From contig JAQGIC010000032.1 in the NCBI GenBank assembly GCA_028288725.1, forward strand, positions 1-64,000: 64,000 nucleotides of DNA, read 5' to 3'. The notes beneath the pieces were generated by a model that was given only the letters and a program-made list of their open reading frames with translations, searched no databases and was not told the origin of the DNA. Numbering within the stretch: the first letter of the stretch is position 1; every line of letters starts with the position of its first letter. Below, piece after piece: positions 39,119 to 47,803 of this stretch. The stretch comes from Rhodospirillales bacterium (GTDB taxonomy: Bacteria; Pseudomonadota; Alphaproteobacteria; ATCC43930; CGMCC-115725). Made by a program: the position numbers and the translations under genes.

Positions 39119-41635
39119 CTATTCCTCGCGAACCTCGCCCATGATTTCCTTCACCTTGAAGGCCAGTTGTTTCAGCGAGAACGGCTTGGCGAGGAAATGG
39201 ATATCGGAATCGTCGCCGATGCGCTTGCGGAACGTATCCTCGGTATAGCCCGAAATGAACACGACCTTCATGTCCGGATGGGTTTCCCGCACCGTCTTGA
39301 TCAGGGTCGGCCCATCCATGCGCGGCATGACCACGTCGGTCACGATCAGATGGATCGGCTGCGCCTCGGTCTGGATGATCTGCAGCGCCGCTTCGCCGCT
39401 CTTGGCCTCCAGCACGGTGTAGCCCTTGTTGCGCAACGCGCGGGCGCTGAACAGGCGCACCGGGTCTTCGTCCTCGACCAGCAGGATGGTACCCGCCCCG
39501 GTCAAGTCGCGCGGTGCCGCCACCTCCAGCGGATCGAGCAGCGGCGGCGGCTCCACCTCGCCCTCCTTGCGCTGATGCTGCGGCAGGTAAAGCGAGAATT
39601 TCGTGCCGACGCCGACTTCGCTATCGACGAAGATGAAGCCGCCGGTCTGTTTCACGATGCCGTAGACGGTGGACAGGCCGAGCCCGGTGCCGGATCCGAC
39701 CTCCTTGGTCGAGAAGAACGGCTCGAAGATGCGTCCGACGATTTCCTTCGGAATGCCGGTGCCCTGGTCGGTCACCTCGATCAGTACATAGGCCCCGGCC
39801 GGCATGAGCTCGAGCTCGCGCTGGATCGGCCCGGCCCGCTCCACGTTCGACGTCTTGATCGTGAGCGTACCGCCGTTGGGCATGGCGTCGCGCGCATTGA
39901 CCGCCAGATTGATGATGACCTGTTCCAGCTGCCCCTGATCGACGCGCACCGCGCCCAGCGTGCGGCTCTGGATCATCTTCAGATCGACATTCTCGCCCAG
40001 CAGCCGGTTCAGCAGGTGGCTGAGTTCGGTCAGCACGTCGCCGATGTCGATCACCCGCGGCTGCAGCGTCTGCTGGCGCGAGAAGGCGAGCAGCTGGCGG
40101 ACCAGATTGGCGGCGCGGTTGGCATTCTGCTTGATCTGCATGATGTCGGCAAAGGACTGATCGCCCGGCCGGAACCGCAGCAGCAAGAGATCGCAGAAGC
40201 CGATCATCGCGGTCAGCAGATTGTTGAAATCATGGGCGACGCCGCCGGCGAGCTGACCGACCGCCTGCATCTTCTGCGACTGGGCGAACTGCAGTTCGAG
40301 GTTCTTCTGCTCGGTCAGATCGATGAAATGCAGGATCAGGCCGGCGATGCCGCCCTCGGCCGTATCGAGCCGGCTGGCGAACAGCGCCAGCGTCTTGTTC
40401 TGTTGGGTACCGGTCCGCACGCGCAGTTCGAGCGGCCGTTCGAGCGGCACGCCCTTGACGATCTGCGCCAGCCGGTCGGCCGCGGGCACCTGATCGTCCT
40501 CGACCACGAACTCCATCAGGTTCCGCCCGACCAGATGCTCCTCTTCCGACAGCAGAAGCTTGTCGAGCGCGGGGTTGGTCTCCTTGAAGCGCGCATGGCT
40601 ATCGATCAGCGCGATGCCGACGGGCGCGATCTCGAAGAAGCGCTGGAACCGTTGGCGCGCGCGGATCAGCGACTCTTCCCGGACCCGATCGGGCGCCAGA
40701 TCGCGCACGACGCTGCAACTGCGCCGCCCCGGCCCGTTGCCCTCGATCGTCTGGCTGATGGCGGCATTGATCAGGCGGCCCTGCCGACCCGACAGAATGA
40801 CCTCGCGTCCCTCGCCCGGCGCCTGCGGATCGAACGGCACGCGCGTCGCATCGTCCGACGGCACCAGGAAATCCTCGATCCGCGCGCGCTCGTTGATCAA
40901 GGCCTCGGGCGAGGCGCCGAGCCAACCGGCCAGCGTCTGGTTCACCATAAGGAACCGGCCGTCCTCATCGACCGAATAGAGCCCGACCGGAACGCCGTCG
41001 AAGAACTTGAACATCAGGCTGCGTCCAGCCTCGATCACGTCCTGCAACTGGTGCCGGTCGGTGATGTCGATCAATTGCCAGACCGCGCCGCCGCGCAGCG
41101 AGCCGATGGGGGCCACCGCGACCTCGAACCAGGCGATCGAGCCATCGGGGAAACAGGCGCGCAATTCCGCGTGGGCGGTTCCGCCGAGCCGGGCCCGGGC
41201 CTTCAGCCGGTTCAGCTCGCTCTCGACCGCCTCGTCGTCCTCGGCCCCGTTCAGAAACACCTGCAGCGGCGCGCCTTCGCCGCCGAAGCGGGCGGTATAG
41301 GCGGCATTGGCGAAACCGATCATGCCATCGCGGTCGGTCACGAAGGCCGCATCCGGCAGCGCTTCCAGCGCCTGGCGCGCCAGCGACGCCATGCGTTCCG
41401 CCGCGGCCAGCCGGCCGGCGAGGACGCCCAAGGCCAGAATCGCCAGGACCGCGACGAGGTCGATCGCCAAGCTCACCCGATAGGGCGTCGAACCGGCCGG
41501 CAGTTCCTGCCCGAGCCAGATCCCCAGGCCCAGACAGGCCGCAGCAGCGAAGAGACCCAGCAGCAGCAACGACGTGACGCCCCGCATCGGATTCCGACGC
41601 CGACCATCGTTCGTCCCATCCGTCCTCAGGGCCAT
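39119..41635 (-). CDS. cckA: CckA hybrid histidine kinase/phosphatase
   Basis: This 838-residue inner-membrane protein has two transmembrane helices (about residues 20-41 and 53-75), PAS-like domains (including LPDAAFVTDRDGMIGFANAA and PVGIALIDSHARFKETNPAL), a dimerisation/phosphoacceptor domain with His468 in GGVAHDFNNLLTAMIGF, a HATPase domain (VINLAVNARDAMPNGG, DQGTGIPKEI, GTGLGLSTVYGIV) and a C-terminal receiver with Asp767 in LIVTDVVMPRMDG. This order is that of CckA, which feeds phosphate through ChpT to CtrA and so controls cell cycle and, in many relatives, flagellar genes. GGAGG precedes the chosen ATG. It lies between recA and fliR. Confidence 0.92.
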   Translation of the reverse strand: MALRTDGTNDGRRRNPMRGVTSLLLLGLFAAAACLGLGIWLGQELPAGSTPYRVSLAIDLVAVLAILALGVLAGRLAAAERMASLARQALEALPDAAFVTDRDGMIGFANAAYTARFGGEGAPLQVFLNGAEDDEAVESELNRLKARARLGGTAHAELRACFPDGSIAWFEVAVAPIGSLRGGAVWQLIDITDRHQLQDVIEAGRSLMFKFFDGVPVGLYSVDEDGRFLMVNQTLAGWLGASPEALINERARIEDFLVPSDDATRVPFDPQAPGEGREVILSGRQGRLINAAISQTIEGNGPGRRSCSVVRDLAPDRVREESLIRARQRFQRFFEIAPVGIALIDSHARFKETNPALDKLLLSEEEHLVGRNLMEFVVEDDQVPAADRLAQIVKGVPLERPLELRVRTGTQQNKTLALFASRLDTAEGGIAGLILHFIDLTEQKNLELQFAQSQKMQAVGQLAGGVAHDFNNLLTAMIGFCDLLLLRFRPGDQSFADIMQIKQNANRAANLVRQLLAFSRQQTLQPRVIDIGDVLTELSHLLNRLLGENVDLKMIQSRTLGAVRVDQGQLEQVIINLAVNARDAMPNGGTLTIKTSNVERAGPIQRELELMPAGAYVLIEVTDQGTGIPKEIVGRIFEPFFSTKEVGSGTGLGLSTVYGIVKQTGGFIFVDSEVGVGTKFSLYLPQHQRKEGEVEPPPLLDPLEVAAPRDLTGAGTILLVEDEDPVRLFSARALRNKGYTVLEAKSGEAALQIIQTEAQPIHLIVTDVVMPRMDGPTLIKTVRETHPDMKVVFISGYTEDTFRKRIGDDSDIHFLAKPFSLKQLAFKVKEIMGEVREE

Positions 41636-41688
41636 CCCGCCTCCGCCATCCCATTGTTGCCGACTCGCCGCAGCCGGACCGACGCCGC

Positions 41689-42471
41689 TCAGCCCGGCCG
41701 GGCGAACGAGGTCATCACATCGACATATTGACCCAGAAACCAATAGACCAGCGGCGGAACGGTCAATCCGATCAGGATCAACCCACCCATCACCTGCAGC
41801 GGCAAACCTATATAGAACACTTGAAGCTGCGGCATGATCTTCGCGATCAGCCCTTGCGACACATGGAATACGGTGCCGACGATCAGGAAGGGCGCCGAAA
41901 GCTCGACGCTGATCAGAAAGCCCCGCGCCACCAGGCGGGCCATGGCTTGCGACATGTCGTTGAACGGCGGCAGCGCGTCGGCCGGAAAGGCCTGATAGCT
42001 CTCGACGACGGCGCGGATCAGCATGTGATCGATGCCGGTCGCGAAGATCAGCACGACCGCCATTGCCGACAACAGGCTGGCCGGCAGGGTTTCGGGCGAC
42101 GTCGCGCCCGGATTGAAGGTGATGGCGCTGGCGAGCGAGGTCTGCATCGCGATGATGGCGCCGCCGGTTTCGAGCGAGGCCAGCAGCACCCGCCCCATCA
42201 GGCCCAGAAAGGCGCCGATGAAGATCTCGTCGGCCATCAGCGCGAACAGGCGGAAGGTATTTTGCGGTTCGGCCGGCAGGCCGTAGTCGGACTGGATGAT
42301 CGGCGTCACGGCGAAGCTGATCGTGGCGGCCACGACCAGACGGGCACGCATATTGACATAGGCATCGCCGAAACCCGGCATCAGCCCGATCGCCGCCGCC
42401 AGGCGGCAGAACACCAGGAAATAGGTCCAGAGCACGGCAGGGACCAGTTGTTCCAGCGCGTAGGTCGTCAT
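41689..42471 (-). CDS. fliR: Flagellar export-gate protein FliR
   Basis: This 260-residue membrane protein is part of the FliPQR export gate. It has six or so hydrophobic helices, with FLVFCRLAAAIGLMPGFGDA near the N-terminus and a C-terminal GLPLQVMGGLILIGLTVPP helix. It follows fliQ by 13 bp and ends the flgB-flgC-fliE-fliQ-fliR run; cckA begins 53 bp later on the same strand. In many alphaproteobacteria flhB follows fliR, but here it does not. Confidence 0.95.
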   Translation of the reverse strand: MTTYALEQLVPAVLWTYFLVFCRLAAAIGLMPGFGDAYVNMRARLVVAATISFAVTPIIQSDYGLPAEPQNTFRLFALMADEIFIGAFLGLMGRVLLASLETGGAIIAMQTSLASAITFNPGATSPETLPASLLSAMAVVLIFATGIDHMLIRAVVESYQAFPADALPPFNDMSQAMARLVARGFLISVELSAPFLIVGTVFHVSQGLIAKIMPQLQVFYIGLPLQVMGGLILIGLTVPPLVYWFLGQYVDVMTSFARPG

Positions 42472-42484
42472 CGCCGGAAGCCGA

Positions 42485-42751
42485 TTATTGAATGGCGATG
42501 ATGCGGTCGGCGAGCGAGCGGACGAAGGTTTCGAGCGTGCCCAACATGAACGGCATCATCAGCAGCACCGAGATGAAGATGACGAAGATCTTCGGTACGA
42601 AGGTCAGCGTCTGTTCCTGAATCTGGGTCAGGGCCTGGAAGATCGAGATTATGATGCCGACGACCAGCGCCGCCAGCATGGGCCCGCCCGCGATCTTGAG
42701 GGCGACGAAAATAGCTTCGCGGCCGACATCGATGATCTGGGTTTCGTTCAT
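42485..42751 (-). CDS. fliQ: Flagellar export-gate protein FliQ
   Basis: This 88-residue protein has the two hairpin helices of FliQ: EAIFVALKIAGGPMLAALVV and, after IISIFQALTQIQEQTLTFVP, a second helix IFVIFISVLLMMPFML. The QALTQIQEQTLTFVPK motif between them is diagnostic. It forms part of the FliPQR pore complex in the inner membrane. It lies between fliE (14 bp) and fliR (13 bp). Confidence 0.96.
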   Translation of the reverse strand: MNETQIIDVGREAIFVALKIAGGPMLAALVVGIIISIFQALTQIQEQTLTFVPKIFVIFISVLLMMPFMLGTLETFVRSLADRIIAIQ

Positions 42752-42765
42752 GGATTCGCGACCGC

Positions 42766-43071
42766 TCAGACGGTCATATGCAGGATTTCCTGATAGGCCG
42801 AGACCACCTTGTCCCGCACGGCCGTGACCGTCTGCAGCGTGACGTCGGCATTGGTGACCGCGGCCACGACGCTGTTGATGTCGCCGTTGCCGGCGATGGC
42901 CTGCATGCTGGCCGTTTCGCCCTTCTGCTGATCGCTGATCGCCCCTTCGAGCGTCGATTTCAGCATCTCGCCGAAACCGCCGCCGCTGACGGCTCCCGCC
43001 CCTTGCGGCGCGGTCAGCGTCTTGGCGGCATTGGCATAGGCGGCGGCGCCGGCGGCGACATTCATCGTCAT
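42766..43071 (-). CDS. fliE: Flagellar hook-basal body protein FliE
   Basis: This 101-residue protein joins the MS ring/export gate to the proximal rod. The C-terminal helix contains AVTNADVTLQTVTAVRDKVV and SAYQEILHMTV, the conserved FliE end; the N-terminal half is Ala-rich and unstructured. There is no signal peptide, as expected for a type III substrate. It sits between flgC and fliQ in the classic order. Confidence 0.94.
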   Translation of the reverse strand: MTMNVAAGAAAYANAAKTLTAPQGAGAVSGGGFGEMLKSTLEGAISDQQKGETASMQAIAGNGDINSVVAAVTNADVTLQTVTAVRDKVVSAYQEILHMTV

Positions 43072-43092
43072 GGTCTAGATCCTTGAGGCGCG

Positions 43093-43503
43093 TCAGCGCA
43101 ACATGTCGATGGTACGCGAAATCATCGTGTTCGTCGCAGTGATCACATCGACATTGGCCTGATAGCTGCGCTGAGCTTCGCGCAGATCACCCATTTCGAC
43201 CAGCGAATTGACGTTCGGCATGCGGACATAGCCGTTGCCGTCGGCCGCGGGATGGCCGGGCATGTATTTCAGCTCGAACGGCGCCGCGTCGGGAACGATG
43301 TGATCGACCTTGACCACATTGGCACCGGTCTCGCGATCGAGCGCATTCTTGAACGTCACCAGCTTGCGCCGATAGGGATCGGCGCCGGCGCTGGCGGCGG
43401 TGGAATTCGCGTTGGCGATATTTTCCGAGATGGTGCGCAGACGCACGGTCTGGGCGGTCATCGCCGAGGCCGAGGTCTTCAGTGCGTCATCGAAGTTCGA
43501 CAT
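43093..43503 (-). CDS. flgC: Flagellar proximal rod protein FlgC
   Basis: This 136-residue rod protein has the N-terminal rod signature LRTISENIANANSTAASAGA and the C-terminal segment PNVNSLVEMGDLREAQRSYQ followed by ANVDVITATNTMISRTIDML. Between them lies VRMPNVN preceded by a short spacer, typical of FlgC. It is exported by the flagellar type III system. It follows flgB by 29 bp. Confidence 0.95.
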   Translation of the reverse strand: MSNFDDALKTSASAMTAQTVRLRTISENIANANSTAASAGADPYRRKLVTFKNALDRETGANVVKVDHIVPDAAPFELKYMPGHPAADGNGYVRMPNVNSLVEMGDLREAQRSYQANVDVITATNTMISRTIDMLR

Positions 43504-43532
43504 GCCGTCCCCTCTCCAGTCTCACGCCCGTT

Positions 43533-43952
43533 TTACGGGCCCGACCGACCAATCGCCGTCTTGATCAGTCCAACCTGCTTTTTATAGAGGTTGGTCATCA
43601 GCTGATAGTCCGACGCATTGTCCGAAACCTTCATCATCTCGTCTTCAAGCGAGACGGTGTTGCCGTTGATGTCCCGGTCCGTCGTGACCTTCTCGACGAC
43701 CGGGTCGAGCCTCGCGGCCGCCTCCGTGCCGACCAGATGGCGCGGATCGGTCGTCGTCGGCGCCAGCTTCGGCGCACTCGAATGAGTGACCTCGGCCAGT
43801 TCCTTGCGAAAATCCAGCGGACGAAGATCCGACGCCTTGAAGTTCGGCGTATCGGCATTGGCAACGTTTTCGGTCACGACCTTCTGTCGTGCCGTCAACC
43901 AGTTGATCTTCTTCGACAGCGCTGCGAGCAGCGGCATATTGTTAAGGTCCAT
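43533..43952 (-). CDS. flgB: Flagellar proximal rod protein FlgB
   Basis: This 139-residue protein begins with MDLNNMPLLAALSKKINWLT and has the rod motif KVVTENVANADTPNFKASDL, then the C-terminal stretch SLEDEMMKVSDNASDYQLMT, NLYKKQVGLIKTAIGR. It is the first gene of the flgB-flgC-fliE-fliQ-fliR operon. No convincing sigma-54 or sigma-28 promoter was found in the short space upstream. Confidence 0.95.
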   Translation of the reverse strand: MDLNNMPLLAALSKKINWLTARQKVVTENVANADTPNFKASDLRPLDFRKELAEVTHSSAPKLAPTTTDPRHLVGTEAAARLDPVVEKVTTDRDINGNTVSLEDEMMKVSDNASDYQLMTNLYKKQVGLIKTAIGRSGP

Positions 43953-44025
43953 TGGACCCGACGCCTCATCCGTGAATTCAGGGCAAGATGAAGCATGCGC
44001 CCGGGCTCGTTACCAACGCGTTAAG

Positions 44026-44053
44026 CGCGAGCGGTCCGTCAGGACCGCTCGCG
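44026..44053 (-). terminator. Strong hairpin after the prolyl oligopeptidase gene
   Basis: A perfect 12-bp stem (44026-44037 with 44042-44053) closes a GTCA loop, 14 bases past the stop of the S9 peptidase gene. No clear T-run follows on either strand (minus continues CTTAACG). It probably ends the peptidase transcript before flgB, or stabilises its 3' end. Confidence 0.5.
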
Positions 44054-44066
44054 TCCCGCTGCGGGG

Positions 44067-46259
44067 CTATTTCGCCGTCGGCTGATAGGCCTTCAGGCCC
44101 ATCTGCCAGAACATGAAGGCGAATTTGTCGGCCAGCTCCTTGTTGCGCTGGGTCCGGGTCGAGCCGATGCCGTGACCGGCGTCGTAATCGACCCGCAGCA
44201 GGATCGGCCGGCCGCTGGTGGTCGCCGCCTGCAAGGTGGCCGCCATTTTACCCGATTCGTAGGACGGCACGCGCGGGTCGTTGATGCCGGTGGTCAGCAG
44301 CACCGCCGGATAGGCGGTTCCCGGCTTGATGTTATGCATCGCATCCATGGCGAGCAGGCCCTTGAAGCCGTCTTCGGTCGTGACCGTGCCGAATTCCGGA
44401 ATGTTCGGCGGGCCGTTCTCGCTGAACTCGCCCCGGAGCGCGTTCGACACGCCGACCTCGTCGATCACCACCCGGAACAGATCCGGCCGGGCCGCCATGG
44501 CGTTGCCGACCAGGATGCCGCCGGCGCTGCCGCCGTCGATCCCCAGCGTGGCCGGGGTCGCCCAGCCCTTGTCGATCAGATATTGGCCGCAGGCGATCAG
44601 GTCCTTCCAGGTATTGGCCTTGGTCGCCTTCTTGCCGGCCAGATGCCAGTCCTCGCCATATTCGCCGCCGCCCCGCACATGGCAGGTCGCCCAGATGCCG
44701 TTGTTCTCCAGCAGCGGGAACCAGCGCGGCGCGAACACCGGCGTCTCGGAGATGCCATAGGCGCCATAGCCCCAGATCAGGGTCGGATGCTTGCCGTCCG
44801 GCTTCGCGTCCTTCCGCCGCACGATCGACAGCGGCACCTCGGTGCCGTCGTAGCTCTTGATCTTGATCTCTTCGGCCATATAGCCCTTGGTATCGACCGG
44901 CGACGGCGCCAGCAGGCCGGTATCGACGATCTTGGCGGTCTTGGGCTCATAGGTGACCCAGGCGCCGGAATGCACCCAACCCTCGACGCTGAACAGCGCG
45001 CCCGGCACCCGCGTGTCGGTATAGAGCCCCTCGATGGTGGCGCCGTCATAGGCGAGCGGCACGGTTTCGACCTTGCCCGTATCATAGGGCAGGCGACGCA
45101 GGCGGCTCGGGCCGCCGTCCATGTTCTGGATATAAAGCGCGTCGGCCGCCGTTCCGATGCCGGTGATGACGACGTCGCTCGCCGGCACGACCGTCTGGGC
45201 CTGGGCCAGATCCGGCTTGCTCACGTCCTCTTTCAGGACCTTGAAGCGGGCGGCATCCTTGTGGCTCAGCAGGAACAGATCCCGGCCGTGCAGCGCGGCG
45301 TTGGTGATCTCGTCCTCCGGCAGCGCCAGCTTGACCCAGGGCGTGTTGCCGTCGACGGCCTTGCCCAGCGGTGCCGCATAGAGCCCGATCTCGTTCTGCA
45401 CGCCGTTCACCACGAAGCCCAGGACATAGTCCGACCCCGGCGTGACGACGATGGCGGGAAAGGCGATCGGGTCGATCTTGATGCCGGAGTTCAGGCCGGT
45501 GCCCAGCACCGGCTTGTCGCTCTCGGGATCCGTGCCCAGCACATGCAGGAGCGCGCGGCTGTCCTTGTACTTGTCGGTGCCGGGCGCGCCGGCGTCGAGC
45601 TTTTTCAGGCGGTTATAATAGAACGCCTTGCCGCCCGGCAGCCAGGCGACCGACGCGTCGTTGGTACGGTCGATGCGTTCGCCCAGATCCTTGCCGGTCT
45701 CGACGTCCATGACATGGAGCACGCTCTGCTCGGAGCCGCCTTCGGACAGGCCGTAGGCCACATATTTACCGTCGAGCGAGGGCTGGAAATAGTCGATCGA
45801 GACATGCTTTGCGCCGACGGACAGCTTGGTCGGGTCGACCAGCACCACCTCCTTGCCCTTGGTGCCGTGCCGCACGACCAGGGAGTAGTTGGCAGCGCCC
45901 GGCGCGCTCTTGCGATAGAAATAGGCATCGCCGACCTGGTTGACGCCCAGCACCTTCACGTTGGCATTGTCGAGCGCCACGATCCGCTTTTCCAACGCGG
46001 CACGGCCGGGAATCCGGGCGAGCGCCGCATTGGTATAGTCCGCCTGGCCTTTCATGAAAGCCTGGAATTCCGGCGATTTTGGCTCTTCCATCCAGCGGTA
46101 ATCGTCGCTCACGCTGGTGCCGAAGAAGGTCTCGACCACCGGCTTCTTGTCGGCGACCGGCTGGCCCGGTGCCGCGATCGCCGTCCCCGACACGACGAGG
46201 GCGGCCAGACCCAAGGTCAAGCCGCCCAGCGCGTTGTGAATATTCCGTCGTCCCACCAT
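44067..46259 (-). CDS. Prolyl oligopeptidase family serine peptidase (S9A), exported
   Basis: This 730-residue enzyme starts with a signal peptide (LGLAALVVSGTAIAA, cleavage near residue 30), so it should act in the periplasm. A beta-propeller fills about residues 40-460 (VSDDYRWMEEPKSPEFQAFM at its edge). The C-terminal alpha/beta-hydrolase has the nucleophile Ser in LGIDGGSAGGILVG, the Asp in TTGINDPRVPSYESGK and the His in DYDAGHGIGS. Such enzymes cut short peptides after Pro or related residues. It stands between the flagellar blocks with no clear link to them; the 78-bp gap before it holds no evident promoter. Confidence 0.93.
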   Translation of the reverse strand: MVGRRNIHNALGGLTLGLAALVVSGTAIAAPGQPVADKKPVVETFFGTSVSDDYRWMEEPKSPEFQAFMKGQADYTNAALARIPGRAALEKRIVALDNANVKVLGVNQVGDAYFYRKSAPGAANYSLVVRHGTKGKEVVLVDPTKLSVGAKHVSIDYFQPSLDGKYVAYGLSEGGSEQSVLHVMDVETGKDLGERIDRTNDASVAWLPGGKAFYYNRLKKLDAGAPGTDKYKDSRALLHVLGTDPESDKPVLGTGLNSGIKIDPIAFPAIVVTPGSDYVLGFVVNGVQNEIGLYAAPLGKAVDGNTPWVKLALPEDEITNAALHGRDLFLLSHKDAARFKVLKEDVSKPDLAQAQTVVPASDVVITGIGTAADALYIQNMDGGPSRLRRLPYDTGKVETVPLAYDGATIEGLYTDTRVPGALFSVEGWVHSGAWVTYEPKTAKIVDTGLLAPSPVDTKGYMAEEIKIKSYDGTEVPLSIVRRKDAKPDGKHPTLIWGYGAYGISETPVFAPRWFPLLENNGIWATCHVRGGGEYGEDWHLAGKKATKANTWKDLIACGQYLIDKGWATPATLGIDGGSAGGILVGNAMAARPDLFRVVIDEVGVSNALRGEFSENGPPNIPEFGTVTTEDGFKGLLAMDAMHNIKPGTAYPAVLLTTGINDPRVPSYESGKMAATLQAATTSGRPILLRVDYDAGHGIGSTRTQRNKELADKFAFMFWQMGLKAYQPTAK

Positions 46260-46337
46260 GCAACTCCCTCGATGAGGATTCTCGTTGCCGGCGACGCTAA
46301 CGCTTATTTCGCCCGAGGAACAGTCACCACCCCGTGC

Positions 46338-46725
46338 TCACAGCTCGGCATATTTCCCGTCATGCCACTGCCAGACCATCGTCGACTGCAGCGCCTTGAT
46401 CAGGTCGGGCAGCTTGATCGATTTCGCCGCCTCGGCCGCCTGGGCATAGAGCTGGATCGTGGCGTAGGCCTGGAGCGTGAAGCCCTCGCCCGAGGCCCCG
46501 GCGATCGCCCAGAACTCGGGCGTCGGCAACGCACTGTCGGAAATCAGCGTTGCGGTCAGCCCCTGCTCGCGGGCCTGGCGCACGATCAGCGCCGCTTCCT
46601 TTGATAGCCGCCGAAGAAGATCGCTTCGACCCTGGCCTGCTTCAGCTTGGAGACCAGGGCCGTGAAATCCTGGTCGCCCACGGTGATCGATTCATCCATC
46701 ACCTCTTTCACCCCGGCCGTCCGCC
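46338..46725 (-). pseudogene. Degraded branched-chain amino-acid binding protein (LivK-like)
   Basis: One minus-strand frame reads MDESITVGDQDFTALVSKLK, QARVEAIFFGGYQ; a frameshift then moves to the frame reading KEAALIVRQAREQGLTATLI, and SALPTPEFWAIAG, followed by FTLQAYATIQLYAQAAEAA and VWQWHDGKYAEL. These are consecutive parts of a periplasmic Leu/Ile/Val-binding protein. About 200 N-terminal residues are missing, and about 30 residues normally present between AGASGEG and the YATIQLYAQAA helix are gone too. So there is 5' truncation, one frameshift and probably one internal deletion. The intact relative at the end of the window is a different member. Confidence 0.75.
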
Positions 46726-46860
46726 GAGCAATCGGTTACAGCCTGTTTCGACCGCGCGTCAGCGGTTGCGCGGCCTGCGACGACGGCGCACCCTGGGGCT
46801 TCAAGGCTTTGTTAAGGGGCTCAGCCTCAGTCTCCTCCGGGACGCTATGAAAGGGCTTGG

Positions 46861-47145
46861 ATGGAACGGGAAAAGGCGATAGCCCTCGATTTTGATCAGC
46901 GGGATCCGAGCGTGCCGACTGTCGTCGCTACCGGCCAGGGCGAGGTCGCGCGCCAGATCCTGGCGATCGCGTTCGAGCATGGCATCAAGGTGCGCGAGGA
47001 CCCCGATCTGGTCGAGATCCTGTCGACGCTCGATGTCGGCGACGAGATCCCGATCATTGCCTTCGCCGCTGTTGCGGAAATCCTGACGCACGTCTATCGC
47101 TGGGAACTCCAGCAGCGTTCTCCGACCGAGCACTCTCCGACATGA
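46861..47145 (+). CDS. FlhB C-terminal-domain-like protein (FhlB/FlhX family)
   Basis: This 94-residue soluble protein matches the cytoplasmic C-terminal domain of FlhB without its membrane part: KAIALDFDQRDPSVPTVVAT, ILAIAFEHGIKVREDPDLVE, VGDEIPIIAFAAVAEILTHV. The autocleavage NPTH site of FlhB is not present. Stand-alone relatives (FhlB/FlhX) can replace the FlhB C-domain in substrate-specificity switching of the flagellar exporter. Its stop overlaps the next gene (ATGA), which leads to fliO and fliP. Full-length FlhB is not in the window. Confidence 0.88.
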   Translation: MEREKAIALDFDQRDPSVPTVVATGQGEVARQILAIAFEHGIKVREDPDLVEILSTLDVGDEIPIIAFAAVAEILTHVYRWELQQRSPTEHSPT

Positions 47146-47465
47146 CCGGCACTGCCCTCGACAGACTGTTCGACGATACCGAGGGCCAGCTCGATGCGGC
47201 TCTCGCGGCCCTGCTGAGTGGGGATCTGATCGAGCTCGCCGATCTGCCGGCCCGGGTCGAGACGATCTGCCGGATGGCGATCGACAGCCGTCGCCGGGAC
47301 GCGGCCGATCGGCTGCTGCGGCTGACCCAGAAGCTCGACGCGATCGAGACCCATCTGCGCGAGCGCCTGGCCGCCGTAACGCCGGATACGGAGCGTTCGG
47401 CCAATCCCAAGCGGGCGAGCGACGTCTATCGCGCGGCAGCGGGAGCCCCCAAATCGAAAACGTGA
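47142..47465 (+). CDS. Small helical protein of unknown function in the fliO-fliP operon
   Basis: This 107-residue protein was not recognised. It is nearly all helix (ALDRLFDDTEGQLDAALAAL, LSGDLIELADLPARVETICR, ADRLLRLTQKLDAIETHLRE) with a basic tail ending APKSKT, and has no signal or membrane segment. The L-x2-GD-hydrophobic pattern recalls FlgN/FliT-type export chaperones, but this is weak. It overlaps the FlhB-like gene and fliO by four bases each, so a flagellar export role is likely by context. Confidence 0.7.
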   Translation: MTGTALDRLFDDTEGQLDAALAALLSGDLIELADLPARVETICRMAIDSRRRDAADRLLRLTQKLDAIETHLRERLAAVTPDTERSANPKRASDVYRAAAGAPKSKT

Positions 47466-47803
47466 CGGACCTCGTCCGGCTGGCCGGCGCCCTGATCTTC
47501 GTCCTGGCGCTGATCGGCCTGGTCGCCTGGCTGATGCGCAGGTTCGGCCCGAACATCCGGCTCGGTCGCCCGGGACGCTTGGGTCTGGTCGAATCGATCG
47601 CGCTCGACAGCCGTCGCCGGCTGGTGTTGATCCGGCGCGACGGTGTGGAACATCTGCTGATGGTCGGCGGCGCCGGCGGCGATCTGGTGATCGAGGCCGG
47701 CATCAATGCCGCCGCCCCGCCGGATCTGCGCGCGCCCGTCGCGGGTCAGCGCGGACGGGCCGAGCCCAGCTTCGCCGCCCACCTGCCGGGTGAGGAAGCG
47801 TGA
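47462..47803 (+). CDS. fliO: Flagellar assembly protein FliO
   Basis: This 113-residue protein has one N-terminal helix (LAGALIFVLALIGLVAWLMR) then the FliO soluble domain: LGLVESIALDSRRRLVLIRR and EHLLMVGGAGGDLVIEAGI. FliO helps assemble FliP in the inner membrane. It starts with GTG overlapping the preceding stop, and its own stop overlaps the fliP GTG (GTGA). The C-terminal 35 residues are Pro/Ala-rich and variable. Confidence 0.9.
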   Translation: MTDLVRLAGALIFVLALIGLVAWLMRRFGPNIRLGRPGRLGLVESIALDSRRRLVLIRRDGVEHLLMVGGAGGDLVIEAGINAAAPPDLRAPVAGQRGRAEPSFAAHLPGEEA

